Origin: Eopsaltria australis
Lineage: Eukaryota > Chordata > Aves > Passeriformes > Petroicidae
NCBI GenBank assembly: GCA_034509425.1
Contig: JAVTVJ010000118.1
Location: 496,001 to 560,000, forward strand
DNA: 64,000 bases
Reading direction: 5' to 3'
The notes beneath the pieces are model-generated. The model saw only the letters and a list, made by a program, of their open reading frames with translations, ran no database searches and was not told where the DNA came from. Below are positions 1 to 13,300 of this stretch, piece by piece. The number at the start of each line of letters is the position of its first letter. Position 1 is the first letter of the stretch. Made by a program: the position numbers and the translations under genes.

Positions 1-3000
1 AAAATGTCATATTCTGTTAGTATCCTTCCTATTTCAGACTTTCAGGACCATAGAAATGAAGAATAAGTTGTATTTTTTCCTTTTTTAAAGTGCAAGTCAC
101 CTTCAAGCACGTGCCTTTTAAACAGGAGTGAGACCATTGATTACTTCAACAGTGGAATAAAGTATTTTTTCTGCAAAATGAAATCAATATTTAAAAGTTT
201 TTATGTAAATGCTGATGCTTGTCTTTGGAATGTATGTTTCAAGTATCAACAGGTCCTGTAATTTTTTTTTCAATCAAGTTTGGAGACGAAGTATGTAGAA
301 AGCTTATATTCCAACATAGAAAGGTGAAATTTTCAGGGAATGAATGTTACCTTCACTTCTTGGCCTTCCTCACAGAGATTTCTAAGCACTTTAAGTTATT
401 CTGGCATCTCTAGGCTATAAAAAATAGATACATCTTTAAAATCTCCCCTTTTCCCTGACTTATGAACTCCTAAAGTAAACAAAATTAGTTTTGGATTCCA
501 TGAAGGCTGTCGTTCTAAGTTTTAAACTCAAAACTGCTATATTGAAAACAGAATAGTACTACCTTCAATTTTTAGACACAACTGGTAGTATTTCCAAATT
601 CATTTTAAAAAGGCATTCCAGCATTTTCCATAATGGGCTGAACAATTTTGTCCACTTCTTCCTTCAATTACACCTTCAATATTACTGGAAGAGAGAGTTA
701 CAAGAGGTGTTTAAGCAATAGAGGAAATAGGAAAGAAAAAAAATTCACGTTGTTGCCAGAATAATGGAGCCCCAAGGACAGTGACTACATTTTCCTTGCT
801 ATAGATCAGCTCACAAACTAAGTTTCTTAATAGTTAGATTTAATTAAAGTTCTTTTTCTGTATCTGCCATTAATTGAGCATTTATTCCCACCTCTGTGAT
901 TAACATGGATTGGGCCAGCAGGTTTATGTAATAGTCTGTAAATTTTGTAACTGGGAAATTATTTTTAATTATCCATGCAGCTTTAATTCCTTTTAGAACT
1001 GGTCAAACTGTGGGTCTGAAACAACATTTACAGACCTGTTAATTTCCTACTTCTTAGAAAAGAGTGCAGTGTGTTTCAGGAGGGCTTTGAAAAAGAAAAA
1101 GACAAGAAAAAAATGCTAGTTTTTGCTTTTCTCTACTAAAAAGAGTTGGAAGAATTAGCACTTCTGGGAAGTTAAACAAAAAAATATAAAAAAAAGCAAA
1201 AAAGTAAGATATCCAGCCAGCCTCTAGCCACCAAATATTTACAAATGTGATTATATTTAGCCAAAAGAACAAATAGCTAAACTTTCTTTATTCCACATAC
1301 TGTCTCCAGGGATCCTGGCAGTGAAGATGACTGGTTAGAGGTTTTTTAATGATTTGGTTCTATTCCTCCAGTGACAGATCTGCTACTTTTCTACTGACTA
1401 CTTGCACTATTTGGTAATGTGATGCCAAATTTTACAGAAAAATAAATATCTAGAGGTGCAAATCAGCTGAACCAAAGTATCTGAGCCAGCAATCAATATT
1501 CACTTTACAGTCCCCAGAGAAAAATAGGCACTTAGAGGGTATAATTCCTGAAGCAGATGCCTAAAATAGCTGAGCTAAACCAAGCCCTGGAAGTGCTTAT
1601 TTCAAATACAGCAGCAGCCCATAGCTCAGAAGTGGAGGCAGCTGCATTATGGATCTGAGAAGATGTTTCCTATCACAGGAATCTGATTACAGAAGATGCT
1701 GCTGTAGGGTAAGGTGGTCTCCACTTAGAGCTGATTGCTGTGCTATGTGCACCACACGTACCTGAGAGCTGCCCTGGCAAGTGAGTTTAAGCTTAATTCC
1801 TCCCCATCCCAGCATACCACACCAGGTGTTAAATGCTGCTTGAGAGAGCAGGTAGCTTGGCAGGGCAATGGTTTCCCTTTGCCCTGGGTTTGTGACTGGC
1901 AGTGTAGATGGTGTGTGGCAGGGCCAAAAGAGCAGAATAATGGTGGAGTGGTCGGGAGTGATAAAGCCTCTCCCTTTTCTTTCCTGTGGGTCTTCCGAAC
2001 TTGCTATTTAGCAACATTTAAATCTACATCAGAAGAGTGTTTCTGGATAAAAGTAATAAAATCCTTGGGAAGAAGGCTCCAGTTTAAGGAGGTTCAGGTG
2101 TCACTCAGTAGCAAGCCTTGGGCAGCGGAGACAATGGAAGAATGGAGGAGACATATTTCCTTTAGAGTAAAAGAAAATTTACCTCTGTTGTTTCCTATCT
2201 GCTGGTCTTCAGCTATAATCCTTTGCTTGCTGTCAAAATAATTTTCAGACAGTTAGGGAGGGTAACCTTCTGAGAATTTCTGGTCACTCTGTATTATACA
2301 TATATATGATAATATGAACAAAGTAAAAATAAACTGAATTCAGAGAGGCTACTTGCATAGATAGGGAATTTTAAAATGCTTAAGACTTCATGGAACAGAA
2401 TATTTCCTACCCTCACCTACCCTCACAAGCCAAATACAGTAAAAAAATTAGTATATAAAGTCCTAAATACTCTGAAGTATAGGGTGAAAGAAGTTATTCA
2501 CTCCAGTCTTTTGCATATTTTACAGGTTTATCTGCTGCACTATTTTGAGTATACTATCTAATCTCCCTTTAAGTATTTCCTCTTCTGATATGCCAGGGGT
2601 TTCTCTTGGCAGACTTCTTCATTGATGAATAACTCTTATTTGGAGATTTGTCCTTACATCTAATCTAAATTTGTTGTGTTTTAAGTGAACATTTTCCACG
2701 AACAACCACAATCAAGTCTCTCTCTTTCATCTTGTTTCTCTCAAAAACTTCTTAAAAGTTTCATTTTTTGTTTAACCTACATGTCCTTTCCATCTTGTTC
2801 CTTACATCTTGCAGCTTTCTTAATGTTCTTCATCTTTGCTGCTCTCTCATCTTCACAGTGAGAAGGTCAAAGGATATCCTAAGTGAGGCCTCAGCTGTCA
2901 TGTGGATACATGATTTATTACCTCCCTACTCTTAAGTACAGTTCTTGGAATATGTGTTCTTTGTATACCAGTATTATGTCTGATTTTCATTTGTATAGAC

Positions 3001-6000
3001 ACAAAGGTTAAAAATGCATTTTAACTAGCTATTTTCAATAAGTTTTGGAACAAAAATAGTTTGCTCTTTACCGTAAGTAGTGACTGGGACAGATCAAAAA
3101 CTTAGATTTATTAAAAACGTTTGGTTTTGCAATATACACACATTTCTCCTTATGTGCTGTCTAATGGTTTCCTTCCTTTCCCTCATCTGGGAACTCCATG
3201 ACAAAACTTGTTCTTGACCAGTGTTTCAGGTTTTCCACACAACAATGGCTTGTAAATAAAAAGTTCCACACTTTAAATACTCCAATCTCCCAGAATGCAA
3301 ATTTTTTTCTGGCTTTTACTGTCTTCTCCTAAGTTTTGATGTTGTTATACACACTGTTGGGCTTAAAGATATGGACTATTTAAAACTAATCCATGTGTTC
3401 TACCAGGAAATAGTGCTGTTTGAGTCACAATAATCTGCTTACTCTCCATTTTAATCAATATTTTCTTAGTCATGTAACATTTTCACATGTTCTTTGGCCA
3501 GCAGTCACATCTCCCAATTTAAGGAATGTAACTGGCATTCCAAGCCATGTGTGTGGTCACCCCTCTGAAGGGTTAGGAGAAGTGCACCTCTCTCAGGTGA
3601 TCCACTTACTCAGGGTCTGAGAAACAGCAGTATTTTTCTTCCAGAAACCACAGAAGAGCTTGTTGTGGCTGGGCTCCAACCCTCAGTACTTCACCTTTGT
3701 AGCCAGGTAAAGTGAATTCACGCAGTTGCCAAGCTGTGAGTCCTCCAAAAGTGCTCGGGAAAGTGTGTCAACAAACCGTGAGTTTTACGCTGTGCTCATG
3801 GCAAACAAGGGAACAATGCAGTCCTGCATTGCCTTTCATGCCCACTCCTGCTCTGGAACACCTCTCTGGGCTCATTTAGGATTTTCCAGTACATATGCTT
3901 TCTTTCCTTTCCTGTAGTATTACATGGAGTGAAATATAAAAATGCATCTGCCAATGCCTCTTTCATTTGCAGCATCGTTCTTCTCCTCCATGTAAAATCG
4001 TGTTACTGATTTAACTAATCTGATAGTTATGTCAGTTCAAACATTAATGACATTTCTACCACCCCATCATTAGCAAAGTATGCTTAACATGGAAGGTGCT
4101 GCAGTTAAAGACATCTTGAGAGGACTTTAAAACAAAGCTTCAAGCACAGCTGGTCAGCATTAAGCATCACAGTGCTTACAATCCCCAGTGTTGATGTTGA
4201 CATGAAGATAATTTCTGCTGTCTGGAATTCTATGGCATTAAGAACTAAGTGTTTTTCAAATGTCCTTCTTGATATAGGTATTCTGAGAGTGTTTTCCCCA
4301 GACCCTAAGGAGTTTACACAGTCTGAAAGCCTATTTAATTGTGTGGTTTATTTTCCAAATGCCATTTAAATCCATCTCTAATCTTCATTAATAACAACAT
4401 AATAATTACTTCATTAACTTTTCCAGAAAAAGTGTTTAAACTCTTCAGAAGCAAATAGCTTTTTGCTGTATCCTGTGCTAATAGCTTCATCTAATACCAC
4501 AATCTTGAGTTTTAAGTGTATTCAATGAAATCATAAAGCTCTTGTTTAGTGTGTGTTACTGAAACCTGAAGAACATGTGGTACAAGGGTAAAGATAGCAA
4601 CTTGTTGTGTTACATTGATTTAATGATGCATTTTGAAAGATTGGTGAGGAAAAAAGCTCAATTCATTTCCCAAGGGTAAAAATAATACCCTTCTTCATCG
4701 GCCTTAACTTGTTTTGACATCTTTGTTTCTGTGTAAAGGTTAAGTAATGTGGTCAAATTTTATAAGTTATGCTTTATTAATGAAGTACTTGCATTAAGGC
4801 AGTAAAATTGAACACCAGATCAGGAAATAATAAAAAGTAAGGGTTGTATCATAAAGTTAACTGATCCGTACAGCTAGTGTTCCCCAGATAAGGGACATGC
4901 TCAGCTGCCCACTGCACGTGCAGTTGTGAGTTACTGCTTCTGGATAACTTAACCTTTTAGTTTCTCCTTTTCTGACTATTTTCATTTTCAGCCTGAATGT
5001 TGAACGAATGTAGCTTCTTACATTAATTTTTACTTTGCCTTTGCTGGAAGAAAAGCATAGCATGTCAAACCCCTGTGCCTTCTGTTAGCTGAGTATATTA
5101 AATTACTCTTATAGCTGAGTATATAATAAAGTATATATGTGACTACACAGCTCTCAGGCCCAAATCTGTGGCCAATGTACCTGCTGACATGGAAATCTTG
5201 TGGTTTTCCCTGAAGTGCCTGTGTGCTCATAGTTTTAGTCAAGGAACTTGTGGCTGAGAGACAGCAACTTCGCTGTTTCTCAGATGTGTGATTGTCATTT
5301 AGATGCCTCTAGTGCATTTCAAGGTGAAGTCAAATGACTTCAGTGGGCCACTGCAGAGGGCAATGTAGCATGACAATTTTTTACTTTTTCCATGAAATGA
5401 GATGGAAGCATTCACAGAGGCTGCTCTGAAGTATCTTCTGCGAGGCAGAAGCAGATGGCTGATGAGTAGTAAAGAGAAATTTCCAAAACTTCTCTGCCGT
5501 TATGCTCTGGACTGGGCAGTTCGCTTTCTCGCCCCCACCCCAGTGAGGTACGGGAATAAAATGGGAAAAATGGAAGTCAGAAAATTCATGGGTCAAGACA
5601 AAGGTAATAGGTGAGTATGGTGGAAAGCACAGCAAAGTAACACAGTCACCACACTGCAAGGCAAACCATTTCTCAGCCAGTCTCCAAACAATGGTTACCT
5701 CAGGAAGCCACCCCCCTTTCTTCTTAGTCTGTCTTGAGTTTTAATAAATTTTTGTTACATGGTATGAAACAGCTCTTTGGCCAGTTTGAGTCAGCTGTAG
5801 TTACTGCTAGTGTCCACTCGCCTTTCTTTGCCCACTCCCAAGCTTCTCACTGGAGTGGGGAAAAAAGGGCAGCTTTGCATTTTGAGGTGATACAAGCACT
5901 CTTCAGTAACAGCCAAACAAAAGTATTTTATCAACATGGTTTTAGCCACAAAGTCAAAACACAGAACCATACTGGCTGCTCTGAAGAAAGTTAAGTCTAT

Positions 6001-9000
6001 CCCAGTCAAATCCTCTCAGCTGGGTTTCTCCAGCAGTTAGCTTGCTTGGGGAAAGCTGCACTCAATACCAGAGCATCTTGTTCATAGCTTTTTCGGGTTC
6101 TAAACTAAAAGTCTGAGGGCATTTGTGTATTTGTGTATCTGTGTATACTGCTACAGTATCTTAAAATTCAATATTAGCATTCTGCAGCAAAGAAATAGCA
6201 CTTGTGGATTTGTACATAGAAATGTATTCACGGGTTTAGGTTTTTAAGCTAAAAACAATTTGATGTAGAAAGAGAGATGCACTATGACATTGCATATCTT
6301 TGAAGAGTCTTGTGTGTGAAACAAAGGCTGTTAGAACTGAATCTACCTCATTTGTCAGGTACTCACTGCTGCCATTCTAGCTGAGCACGTTACTTGACGG
6401 GTAATGTAGCTGAGAACAAACAATAAACTATTGAATGAGTGATCTTGTTGCACCCCACAAAACAGAACATACATTGTGTGATGTCGGTGATGCACATCTC
6501 TGAGGGAAACTGAAGATATAAAGATGCAGATACCAAGATGAGGTATGAAATCTTGCCCGTATCAAAGTGAAAGGAAGTGTTGCCATTGCATGGAAGAAAT
6601 TAGAACTTTGAGAATGCATTAACAGCTTATTCTGGAAATGTGCAGCCATAGCACTGGGTAGTGAAACTTGAGAGATCTCTGTTGCTTTATACTTACCTGG
6701 CTAAATTGAACCAATTTATTTAGCCACTCAAGTGTGGACAATTTCAGCCTACAAAGAACTTCAGAAGCAAACCTTGTTATTGAGTAAGAATTCAGTGAAA
6801 GGAGACTAAACCTTCTGTGTTTCACCCTGGGCATTTCATAAGGAAAAAGTTGAAGGCAGATATTTAGAAGCTCATGGCAAGTTGGTTGGAAACTAACATT
6901 ATTTGTTTCATATACAGGAAACAGGTATTATGGAAATGTATGTATAGGAAATACATTTCTTGGTGTACTGCTCTTACCTATTCCGTTAAAACAAAATTCA
7001 CCATGAAATTTACACTAGGTTTCCATTTCTGGTACAAAAACATAAAGAGTGACATGACTTTGCGTTTAAAAAAATGAGCAGAAGTGGGAGAGGGAAAATC
7101 CATCACCTTTTTCATAGGAGAAAGTATTTCTTTTAAACCACTTTTTGAGATGAAGCAAGTATGGCTAGTAAGGCATGCAGCTGGAAGCAGAGAGAAAGGC
7201 AGTAACATTGATCTACAACCAGGGTTCTGCCTGGGACTGTGGTTCTTGGCTCTGCTGTACAAAGGTCATTCGGCTCACAAACAGTTACTATCTAAACAGC
7301 AGGGACTAAACCAACGCCAATAAACTGTTTGTATGGATTGTGCACAGGAAACAAGCGAATGACACACTGAATAAGAATGTCTATTTAATGCTGGGCTTTT
7401 GCTGGGGGCAGCTTGGAACACGGTAGTGAAGAAAATAACTCTTTGTCATCAACTGCATTCATTTCTAATGAATCTTTTAATTCCTAGCATTAAACCCAAC
7501 ATATTCTAGGGGTCTGCTCAGATCCTTTCCTATACCCTCTGATGCAGAATACAAGCTCAAATATACCCTAGACCTCTTCCTGGAGTTAAAGAAGGAGATG
7601 TTTTCAGCATAATTAGTGTTATCTTAGCATTACATGAAGATATGTATGTGTAACAGCAGAGTAAATGGGGGTAATAAGTCTAGGTCACTCCCAGCTTCAA
7701 GAATTTGCTGGATTGCTTGAGAATTATGTAGAGGTTTCTTAAAAAAATAAATAACTCAGAAATAAAAATGTTCTGACTATGACATTTATTACAATGATTA
7801 ACTGCTGTTGATGCTTTAGCAGAGACATGCAGTGAAAATATAAATAAATTTCATTCTGATTTATGTTTGAGGAATAAATGATTATTTTATTACAAGTGTT
7901 TTTTAAGCAAAGAGATTCTCTCTTACAAAGGTAGCATATGTAGGACTTGGGGAAACTTTTCATGCTTTTGCCAGCATTCTAATGAAATCACAGCTTGGGG
8001 GCCAGCAAGCAAAGCATGAGATTTCATGTCTGGCTACAAGACCCAAATCCCCTGACTGATTCTCAATATGGTGTTTGGATAAAGAGATGGAAGTAACTGG
8101 GTATGTCAGGAGGTAAAGAAGTGTGGCAGGTGTAAAGTGTAAAAACTAGTTGAGTTTTCAGTTTGAGACTGCAGTAAGTAAAACGTGCATGGGCATTGAA
8201 GAAGTGGTGGGGAAATTCTTAATTGAGGGAGCATTTTAGATAAATGAATGTGATGTTTATTGTGGGGTTTGGGTTCACTAACTAGAAAAAGTGCTAGTCT
8301 AAGGACAGACTATCACCCATACTTGAAGCAATATCTACTATCTAATCTGCTGTTAGCCTAATAACCCTCTTAAAATTCCTTTGTTGTTGAAGTTTTGGGA
8401 ATCTGATGAATTTTAATTGGCTTGACTCACATGAAAAAACTGATACTCATACTGAACTGGTCACAAGATCACTGGTGGTAAGGGTATACTTGGCTGTGTG
8501 CAAATGCTTTGTCACAGGAGCATGAACTTGACAAGGCCAAGATCCTCTTCATAAGCAGTGAAGCCTCAAGTGAGTTATCTGCCCCAAAAGAATTGAATGA
8601 AGATCATTACACCAAGCCCCTGATTCCCTATATACTGCATAGAGAGGCTATTTTATATGTATTTATTGAGTATCTTACAACTTTTATTGGTATTGTTTTT
8701 CATTTTTCTCAACTTCTAAGCCAAAGTCCTACAGTATCATGAGGCTGAATGTTTATGCCTCAGGGAAAGAGGAAAATTATAACTAAAGAAGTATTGAAAC
8801 CATTAGGAATGGACATTAGGAATAGCTTTTCTGTGCAGTATATTATTTAATGATCTTCAAGCCATATATTGGGCAGCAATAAGAAATGCTGTAGTCCACG
8901 GTATAATGATAATTTCCAGCTTTTGGGTGGTACACTGTTGTTTCTAACACTCCATAAGTCACCAAGTAGCCAAATTCGTGTCTCTTGTGCATTTTGAGTT

Positions 9001-10069
9001 ATAGTCAATGTATCTGGGGGACAGAATGAAAAAAACATTGTATATTTTAGAACTCATAGAATTTGTTTTTAAAGTCAGCCTCTCATAATATTATCAAATC
9101 TTGAAACTTTTCTCATTTTCACTCATATTTTTATTTTATGTTCTTCCGTCATTTGTTGTATTGCTTTTTTTCCTATCCTTCTGCTTTTTGCTGTCTAACT
9201 CCCCCTGCATTTCAACAGTGTTTTAGCTTGTAGAAAAGCCATAACTAACAGTGAATCTTGTCTGAATATAAGGTGACACATAATACATTATTTTCCCTGT
9301 GATTAATGAACTAATTGACTGCTGAAGTTCTTTGGGACAAGCAAGTTGTATGTGCAGAAAAGCATTATTGAGTAGTGAACAGGCAAGATGATGAAAAAAA
9401 TATGTGAAATACACGTGTTACTGCTCTGCAGAGTGCAGCATAGGCCTGTTTTTGGTACTTCCTCTATCTCTATTTCCCTGTTTAGGTGGGGGTGTGTCTG
9501 TTAATAAATATGTTGCAATCACACATCCCTGACAAAGACAGATCTGTCACCAAATGCTTAACTATTACATTGTATAGAAAAGGAACTGGGAAAGAGTAAA
9601 ACAAGCTTTTCTTACACTGCATCTTTCCATTGATATCAGTAATGCAATCCTCATTTTCTAACCCTTTCACATAACACTTGATGTATGGTAGCCTTTATAT
9701 GGAAACTCTAATATTGTGGGAATTATTTTAACATTTTTAGAAGGCATATGCACGAAGCTTTGTCACTTTGTAGTACGTACATATACCTTTGTCACCTCCA
9801 CTTTTCTAGGATGAAAATGCAGGCTTAGTGTTCCGTAAAATCGTCAAGTGTTTAGTGTAATGCTAACACAGTACTCAGTATTGCTATGGCTTTGAGCAAT
9901 AGAATAACTACATAGGTGCTAAATTCCTGCAAGGAAACTGTTCTCCCTTCTGAAGACCCTTCACCACGCTGCGCTAAGCAAACTTCAGGCACTCGGACCC
10001 ATTTGGTATCTGTGGAGTTAACTAAGTTAAGCTTACTTCCAGTTAGCCTCTGTCACCAGGAATGCAATT
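1..10069. other. Probable intergenic or upstream flank, no supported gene
   Basis: This AT-rich, CpG-poor stretch has no open frame with recognisable protein character. The longest frame, 168 codons at 1735-2241, has no domain, signal peptide or low-complexity pattern I can identify, and it lacks a promoter-like context. Small simple-sequence patches occur, such as a TA-rich patch near 2293-2312 and a TTTGTGTA-type patch near 6123-6148. One strong splice-donor consensus on the minus strand sits at 6691-6696. I saw no recognisable CR1 or LTR sequence here, although very old, diverged copies could escape reading by eye. The region ends at the CpG-island promoter near 10070, so its right end is probably the proximal upstream region of that gene. 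Confidence 0.5.
6123..6148. repeat. Short TTTGTGTA-type tandem repeat
   Basis: Three imperfect 8-base units (TTTGTGTA, TTTGTGTA, TCTGTGTA) follow each other directly. This is an ordinary short microsatellite-like tract with no evident function. Confidence 0.6.
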
Positions 10070-10109
10070 TGTGTTTACCTATATAAGGAAACCTGTTCGA
10101 CCTCAAGGA

Positions 10110-10286
10110 GCTCGGCAGGGCTGTGTGTGCTGCGAGAGGGGCGAGCGCGCTCGGCGGGCGGGGGCAGGGGCAGGACCGCACCGAGCGCAGCCCCCGGCGG
10201 CCGCACCGCAGCGTCGCTCCGCCAGGGAAGGACTGTCCCCCTCTTCTTCGGCTTCTGGACAAGGGAAAAAATCTGTCGGGGGAAAA
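10110..10286 (+). other. Predicted 5' untranslated region of first exon
   Basis: From the expected start about 25-30 bases after the TATA box to the base before the ATG, the sequence is GC-rich and then purine-rich, and it contains no upstream ATG. The absence of upstream ATGs makes 10287 the first possible start codon in the transcript. The exact 5' end is inferred from TATA spacing, not seen. Confidence 0.5.
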
Positions 10287-10298
10287 ATGGAGAAGCAG
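10287..10298 (+). CDS. Candidate first coding exon (MEKQ...), gene not identified
   Basis: The first ATG after the TATA box lies in a strong Kozak context, with A at -3 and G at +4. It is followed by GAG AAG CAG and then GTATGT (10299-10304), a good splice donor preceded by CAG. The coding part of the exon would therefore be just four codons, M-E-K-Q, ending in phase 0. Many vertebrate genes have such a short coding first exon before a very long first intron. I cannot name the gene from four residues. If splicing is as predicted, the next exon must start in phase 0; the candidate at 23232-23255 meets this. Alternatives are that the ATG is not used and the exon is non-coding, or that the promoter drives a long non-coding RNA. 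Reading on past the donor gives an open frame to 10379, but it is GC-driven and looks meaningless. Confidence 0.45.
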
Positions 10299-10304
10299 GT
10301 ATGT

Positions 10305-13300
10305 CGGGCGGATCTTCGCAGCTGGAGAGTGGCGGAGTCGGGGTGCCGAGAGGGTCGGAGCGAGACTTGCCCTTCCTAATGTTCTTCCCTCCTAAAGCGG
10401 CTTGTGAGTTCCGTGGGGGCTGCGGAGCAAAGCGGGCGGTGCTGCGGGAGCGACTCCCGTAACTTATCTGGCATTCCATGTGCTCCTAAGTCGGATGCAC
10501 CTTCGTTTTACTGCGGGGTTTCTCAAACTTTCTTAGCTCTGATGGAACACAGATGTGAGCTGACGCTGGAAATAAAGCTGAGATGCTTTGGTCACTTGGC
10601 TGAAGCTTCAGCTCCGTGGTGTTATCATCCTAGTATATCTGGGAAAAGAAATTCTTGACGTGTTTGTTGTTGGAGTTTTTTTTAACCTTAAAATGTACAT
10701 TTTGTAAAAGGTGCACTCCTTTAACATGTCTAGGGTTTTGGTGTATTTTATTTGGATGTGTGTGAATGCAGCTAAGTCAGCATAGCTGGAATGTGTTGCA
10801 ATACAGGGAGTTCCTGTGACAATAAAGGTTTTGCAGTGAGTTAAAAAATAAACTTCAGGTACTGTTATAGAAAATGTAAGCAAAACAGGTTCTGCTACAA
10901 CAGGGATTACCCAGTTCAAAACAAGGATTTGTATTCCTTAGGAAAAATTTGCAGAGTGTGATAACATTTTTAAAACAGGCTTCCATTAAAATTCTAACAA
11001 AGGTTGAGAAATTTTTCCTGAAGGTTTTAGTCAGGACATAATGAAAAATGAAGTTGAAAACCAAGTTCAAATAGGTCTGTAGCTGTAAGAATACTGGTGT
11101 GCAGTTTGTCAGGACAGTCACTGTTAAGCAGTAGGATGTTGTTTGTGGAATTTCATATAAGTTTTCTGCCATTATGGTGTAAAACATAGGAATGGAAAAA
11201 TATTTTCAGTTGACCTCTTGGAGTACCTTCTCAGGAAAAAAAGTTGCAGAGAACTAGTCAGAAACAGGTGGAGTGCATTTTCAGAATGATTCTGGTTTTT
11301 CTAACATTAGAGACTGATAGACATATGATTACTTTCCTCTTATTTTCATAATTCATATTTCTTATTCATATTTATGTATGCACAGGCATGTGAACGCACT
11401 AGTTATGGGAGATGTAGCTACATCTTTCCTAGAAGTCAAAGTGGGAAAGTGAAATTCCTAGGAGGTTAGAAGCTTCCACTGAAGATGATTATTATTTAAA
11501 AACCCTCTTCCTTCTAAATAGCTGTAACTTTTATGTATTAATGTATCCCTGTGATTAGTAATATAGTATTACCTGGTTAAAATTAATTCAGAAGAAAGAA
11601 AAATTGAAAGTCACTTGTGTTCATAGAGATTCTTACTCATTTCTGTGTAAGTTTTTTCTTAACTCCTGACTGAATGTTGAGTGAGGCTTTAATGGGAATG
11701 ACATGGGATAGCTATAGTAGTTTCAGTAGGGACTTTTATAGGAGCTTCAACACCACAAAGTACATAACAAGTTCCTAAATACCTATTTCGGGGCTGAAGC
11801 CAATGGGTTCATTGTGGTGAATCATCTTTGGTTGTGGTGGAAATCACCAAGGCAAAGAAAGCAAGGCTGATGGATCAGAACAATAAATTTCACTTGTTGC
11901 ACTTCTCATCCTGGTGGTTTTGTGGAATACTTTTATTATTTTGAACTGAAAAAGAGTCCAGAGAAAGGCCTTTTAGCAGGGCCATTATTAAAGTGAAAAT
12001 TTAAAGGGCAAGAGAAGACTCCAGGGAAACATGCTCTTAAATCACGTTTTCCAAGTCTCTGCAGGAAATTGCTTTGCCCCAATCAGTTTGTCTAGCTGTG
12101 CTGTAGTCATTAATGGTCTTGATTTCCCAGTGCCAAGCAAGGTAGAAATGTGACTCAAAGTCTCTACACTGTGTTCTGGGTTAACATGATCTTGCTGTGT
12201 CCCAGGATCTGAGCAGCCATTGGTGTGGCCGTGCTGGTGCAGGGCTGGCCCTGGCTGCAGCCTGCCTGCCCCTTGGTGAGCTTTGTGGGTATGACCTTTC
12301 AAGAGGCACAAGGGGAGGAGCTGTTTCTCATCCGTTTCTGCCACAGTGCCTGCCTCTGCCACCCACAGAAGATGTGTAAAGATGTGGCTTCAGAGCTTGC
12401 AACATCACAGTGGGACCTGCTTAAAACTGGTGTCTGCCCCAGGGTTTTACCTCAGCACGGTGCTGTGCCTGTGGTGTTACACAAGTCTCCATTAACTTGG
12501 ATGCACAAAATCAAATTCTTTTCAGACCAGGACATATGGCTGGGAGATATATCCCAGGGAAATTTTATCCTTGTTTAGAGTTAGAAAGGAATTGCAAAGC
12601 AAACAAAGCAATATAAAATAAGGGAGAGACCTTGTGCTTTATCCAAAATCACAAGAAAATCCAGTAGCTATGACTGGATGACCATTCTCTGGCCTGAGGT
12701 TATGCAACTCAGCCTGCTACCCTAGGCATAGATCTCTAGCCCATGTTAATAGGTGATGTGCTTTATTCACTGATTAAAGAAGAGAGAGCTAAAGGCATTC
12801 TGACCCTGTTTAAAGACTTTTTTCATTCATTCAAGGATTCCTTTATATCAATTTTATTACCAGAACTGTGTTCAGAGTGCAGTAATGGTGTTGTGTTGGT
12901 CTGTATATTTTGAGGACAAATGTGTTGAACCCAAGAAAAGGCAATGAGCACCTCAAGTCTGTGCGTACACCTGTGGTGCCAGCTTTAGTTGTGTAACTGA
13001 GACAAGACTAAAGGAAAGTAGAAATACTTGGACTTGATAGTATTGATAATTAACTGAAATTATCTTCTGCCCTCCTGTTATGTTACTGATGGGTTAATTA
13101 ATGAGAACTGTTGTTCATTTGTCACTTTTAAATCAGAATGTGCTTTATGTATTTAGCATATAATAAATTTTTGTTTAGAAATGAAAGAACATACTAAGTA
13201 TCTTCATTGTTTTTCCACATTTGGTAGTCTGCTCATTCTAAAAACAAACTTCTTTTGTAGACTTGCTTGACTTGCATCCATCACCGCATTTTTGCTCTCA

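Larger units (their letters stand above)
10070..10500 (+). promoter_or_regulatory. CpG-island promoter with TATA box
   Basis: This is the only CpG-dense stretch in the window. About 17 CpGs fall within roughly 95 bp (10131-10225), while the flanks are nearly CpG-free. A TATA box, TATATAAGG, lies at 10080-10088, which places the expected start of transcription near 10105-10115. The TATA box is embedded in CC-TATATAA-GG, one base longer than a serum-response CArG box (CC-W6-GG), so an SRF link is only suggestive. An ETS-like ACTTCC lies just upstream near 10035. The island continues through the first exon into the start of the intron to about 10500, as is usual for vertebrate CpG-island promoters. 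Direction is set by the TATA box and by the ATG and splice donor downstream. Activity on the opposite strand cannot be excluded. Confidence 0.75.

Noticed and set aside
1735..2241. 168-codon plus-strand open frame
   Set aside because: It is the longest plus-strand frame but has no recognisable domain, no promoter and a composition like translated non-coding DNA. Frames of this size are expected in 64 kb.
10287..10298. Naming the gene from the M-E-K-Q start (for example SYCP1 or KITLG)
   Set aside because: Four residues are not enough. SYCP1 shares only the first four residues and its next residues are not shown here, while KITLG starts differently (MKK...).
10053..10479. Five overlapping 69-134-codon frames on both strands
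   Set aside because: They come from the CpG island, where stop codons are rare. The only start supported by the TATA position and Kozak context is at 10287.
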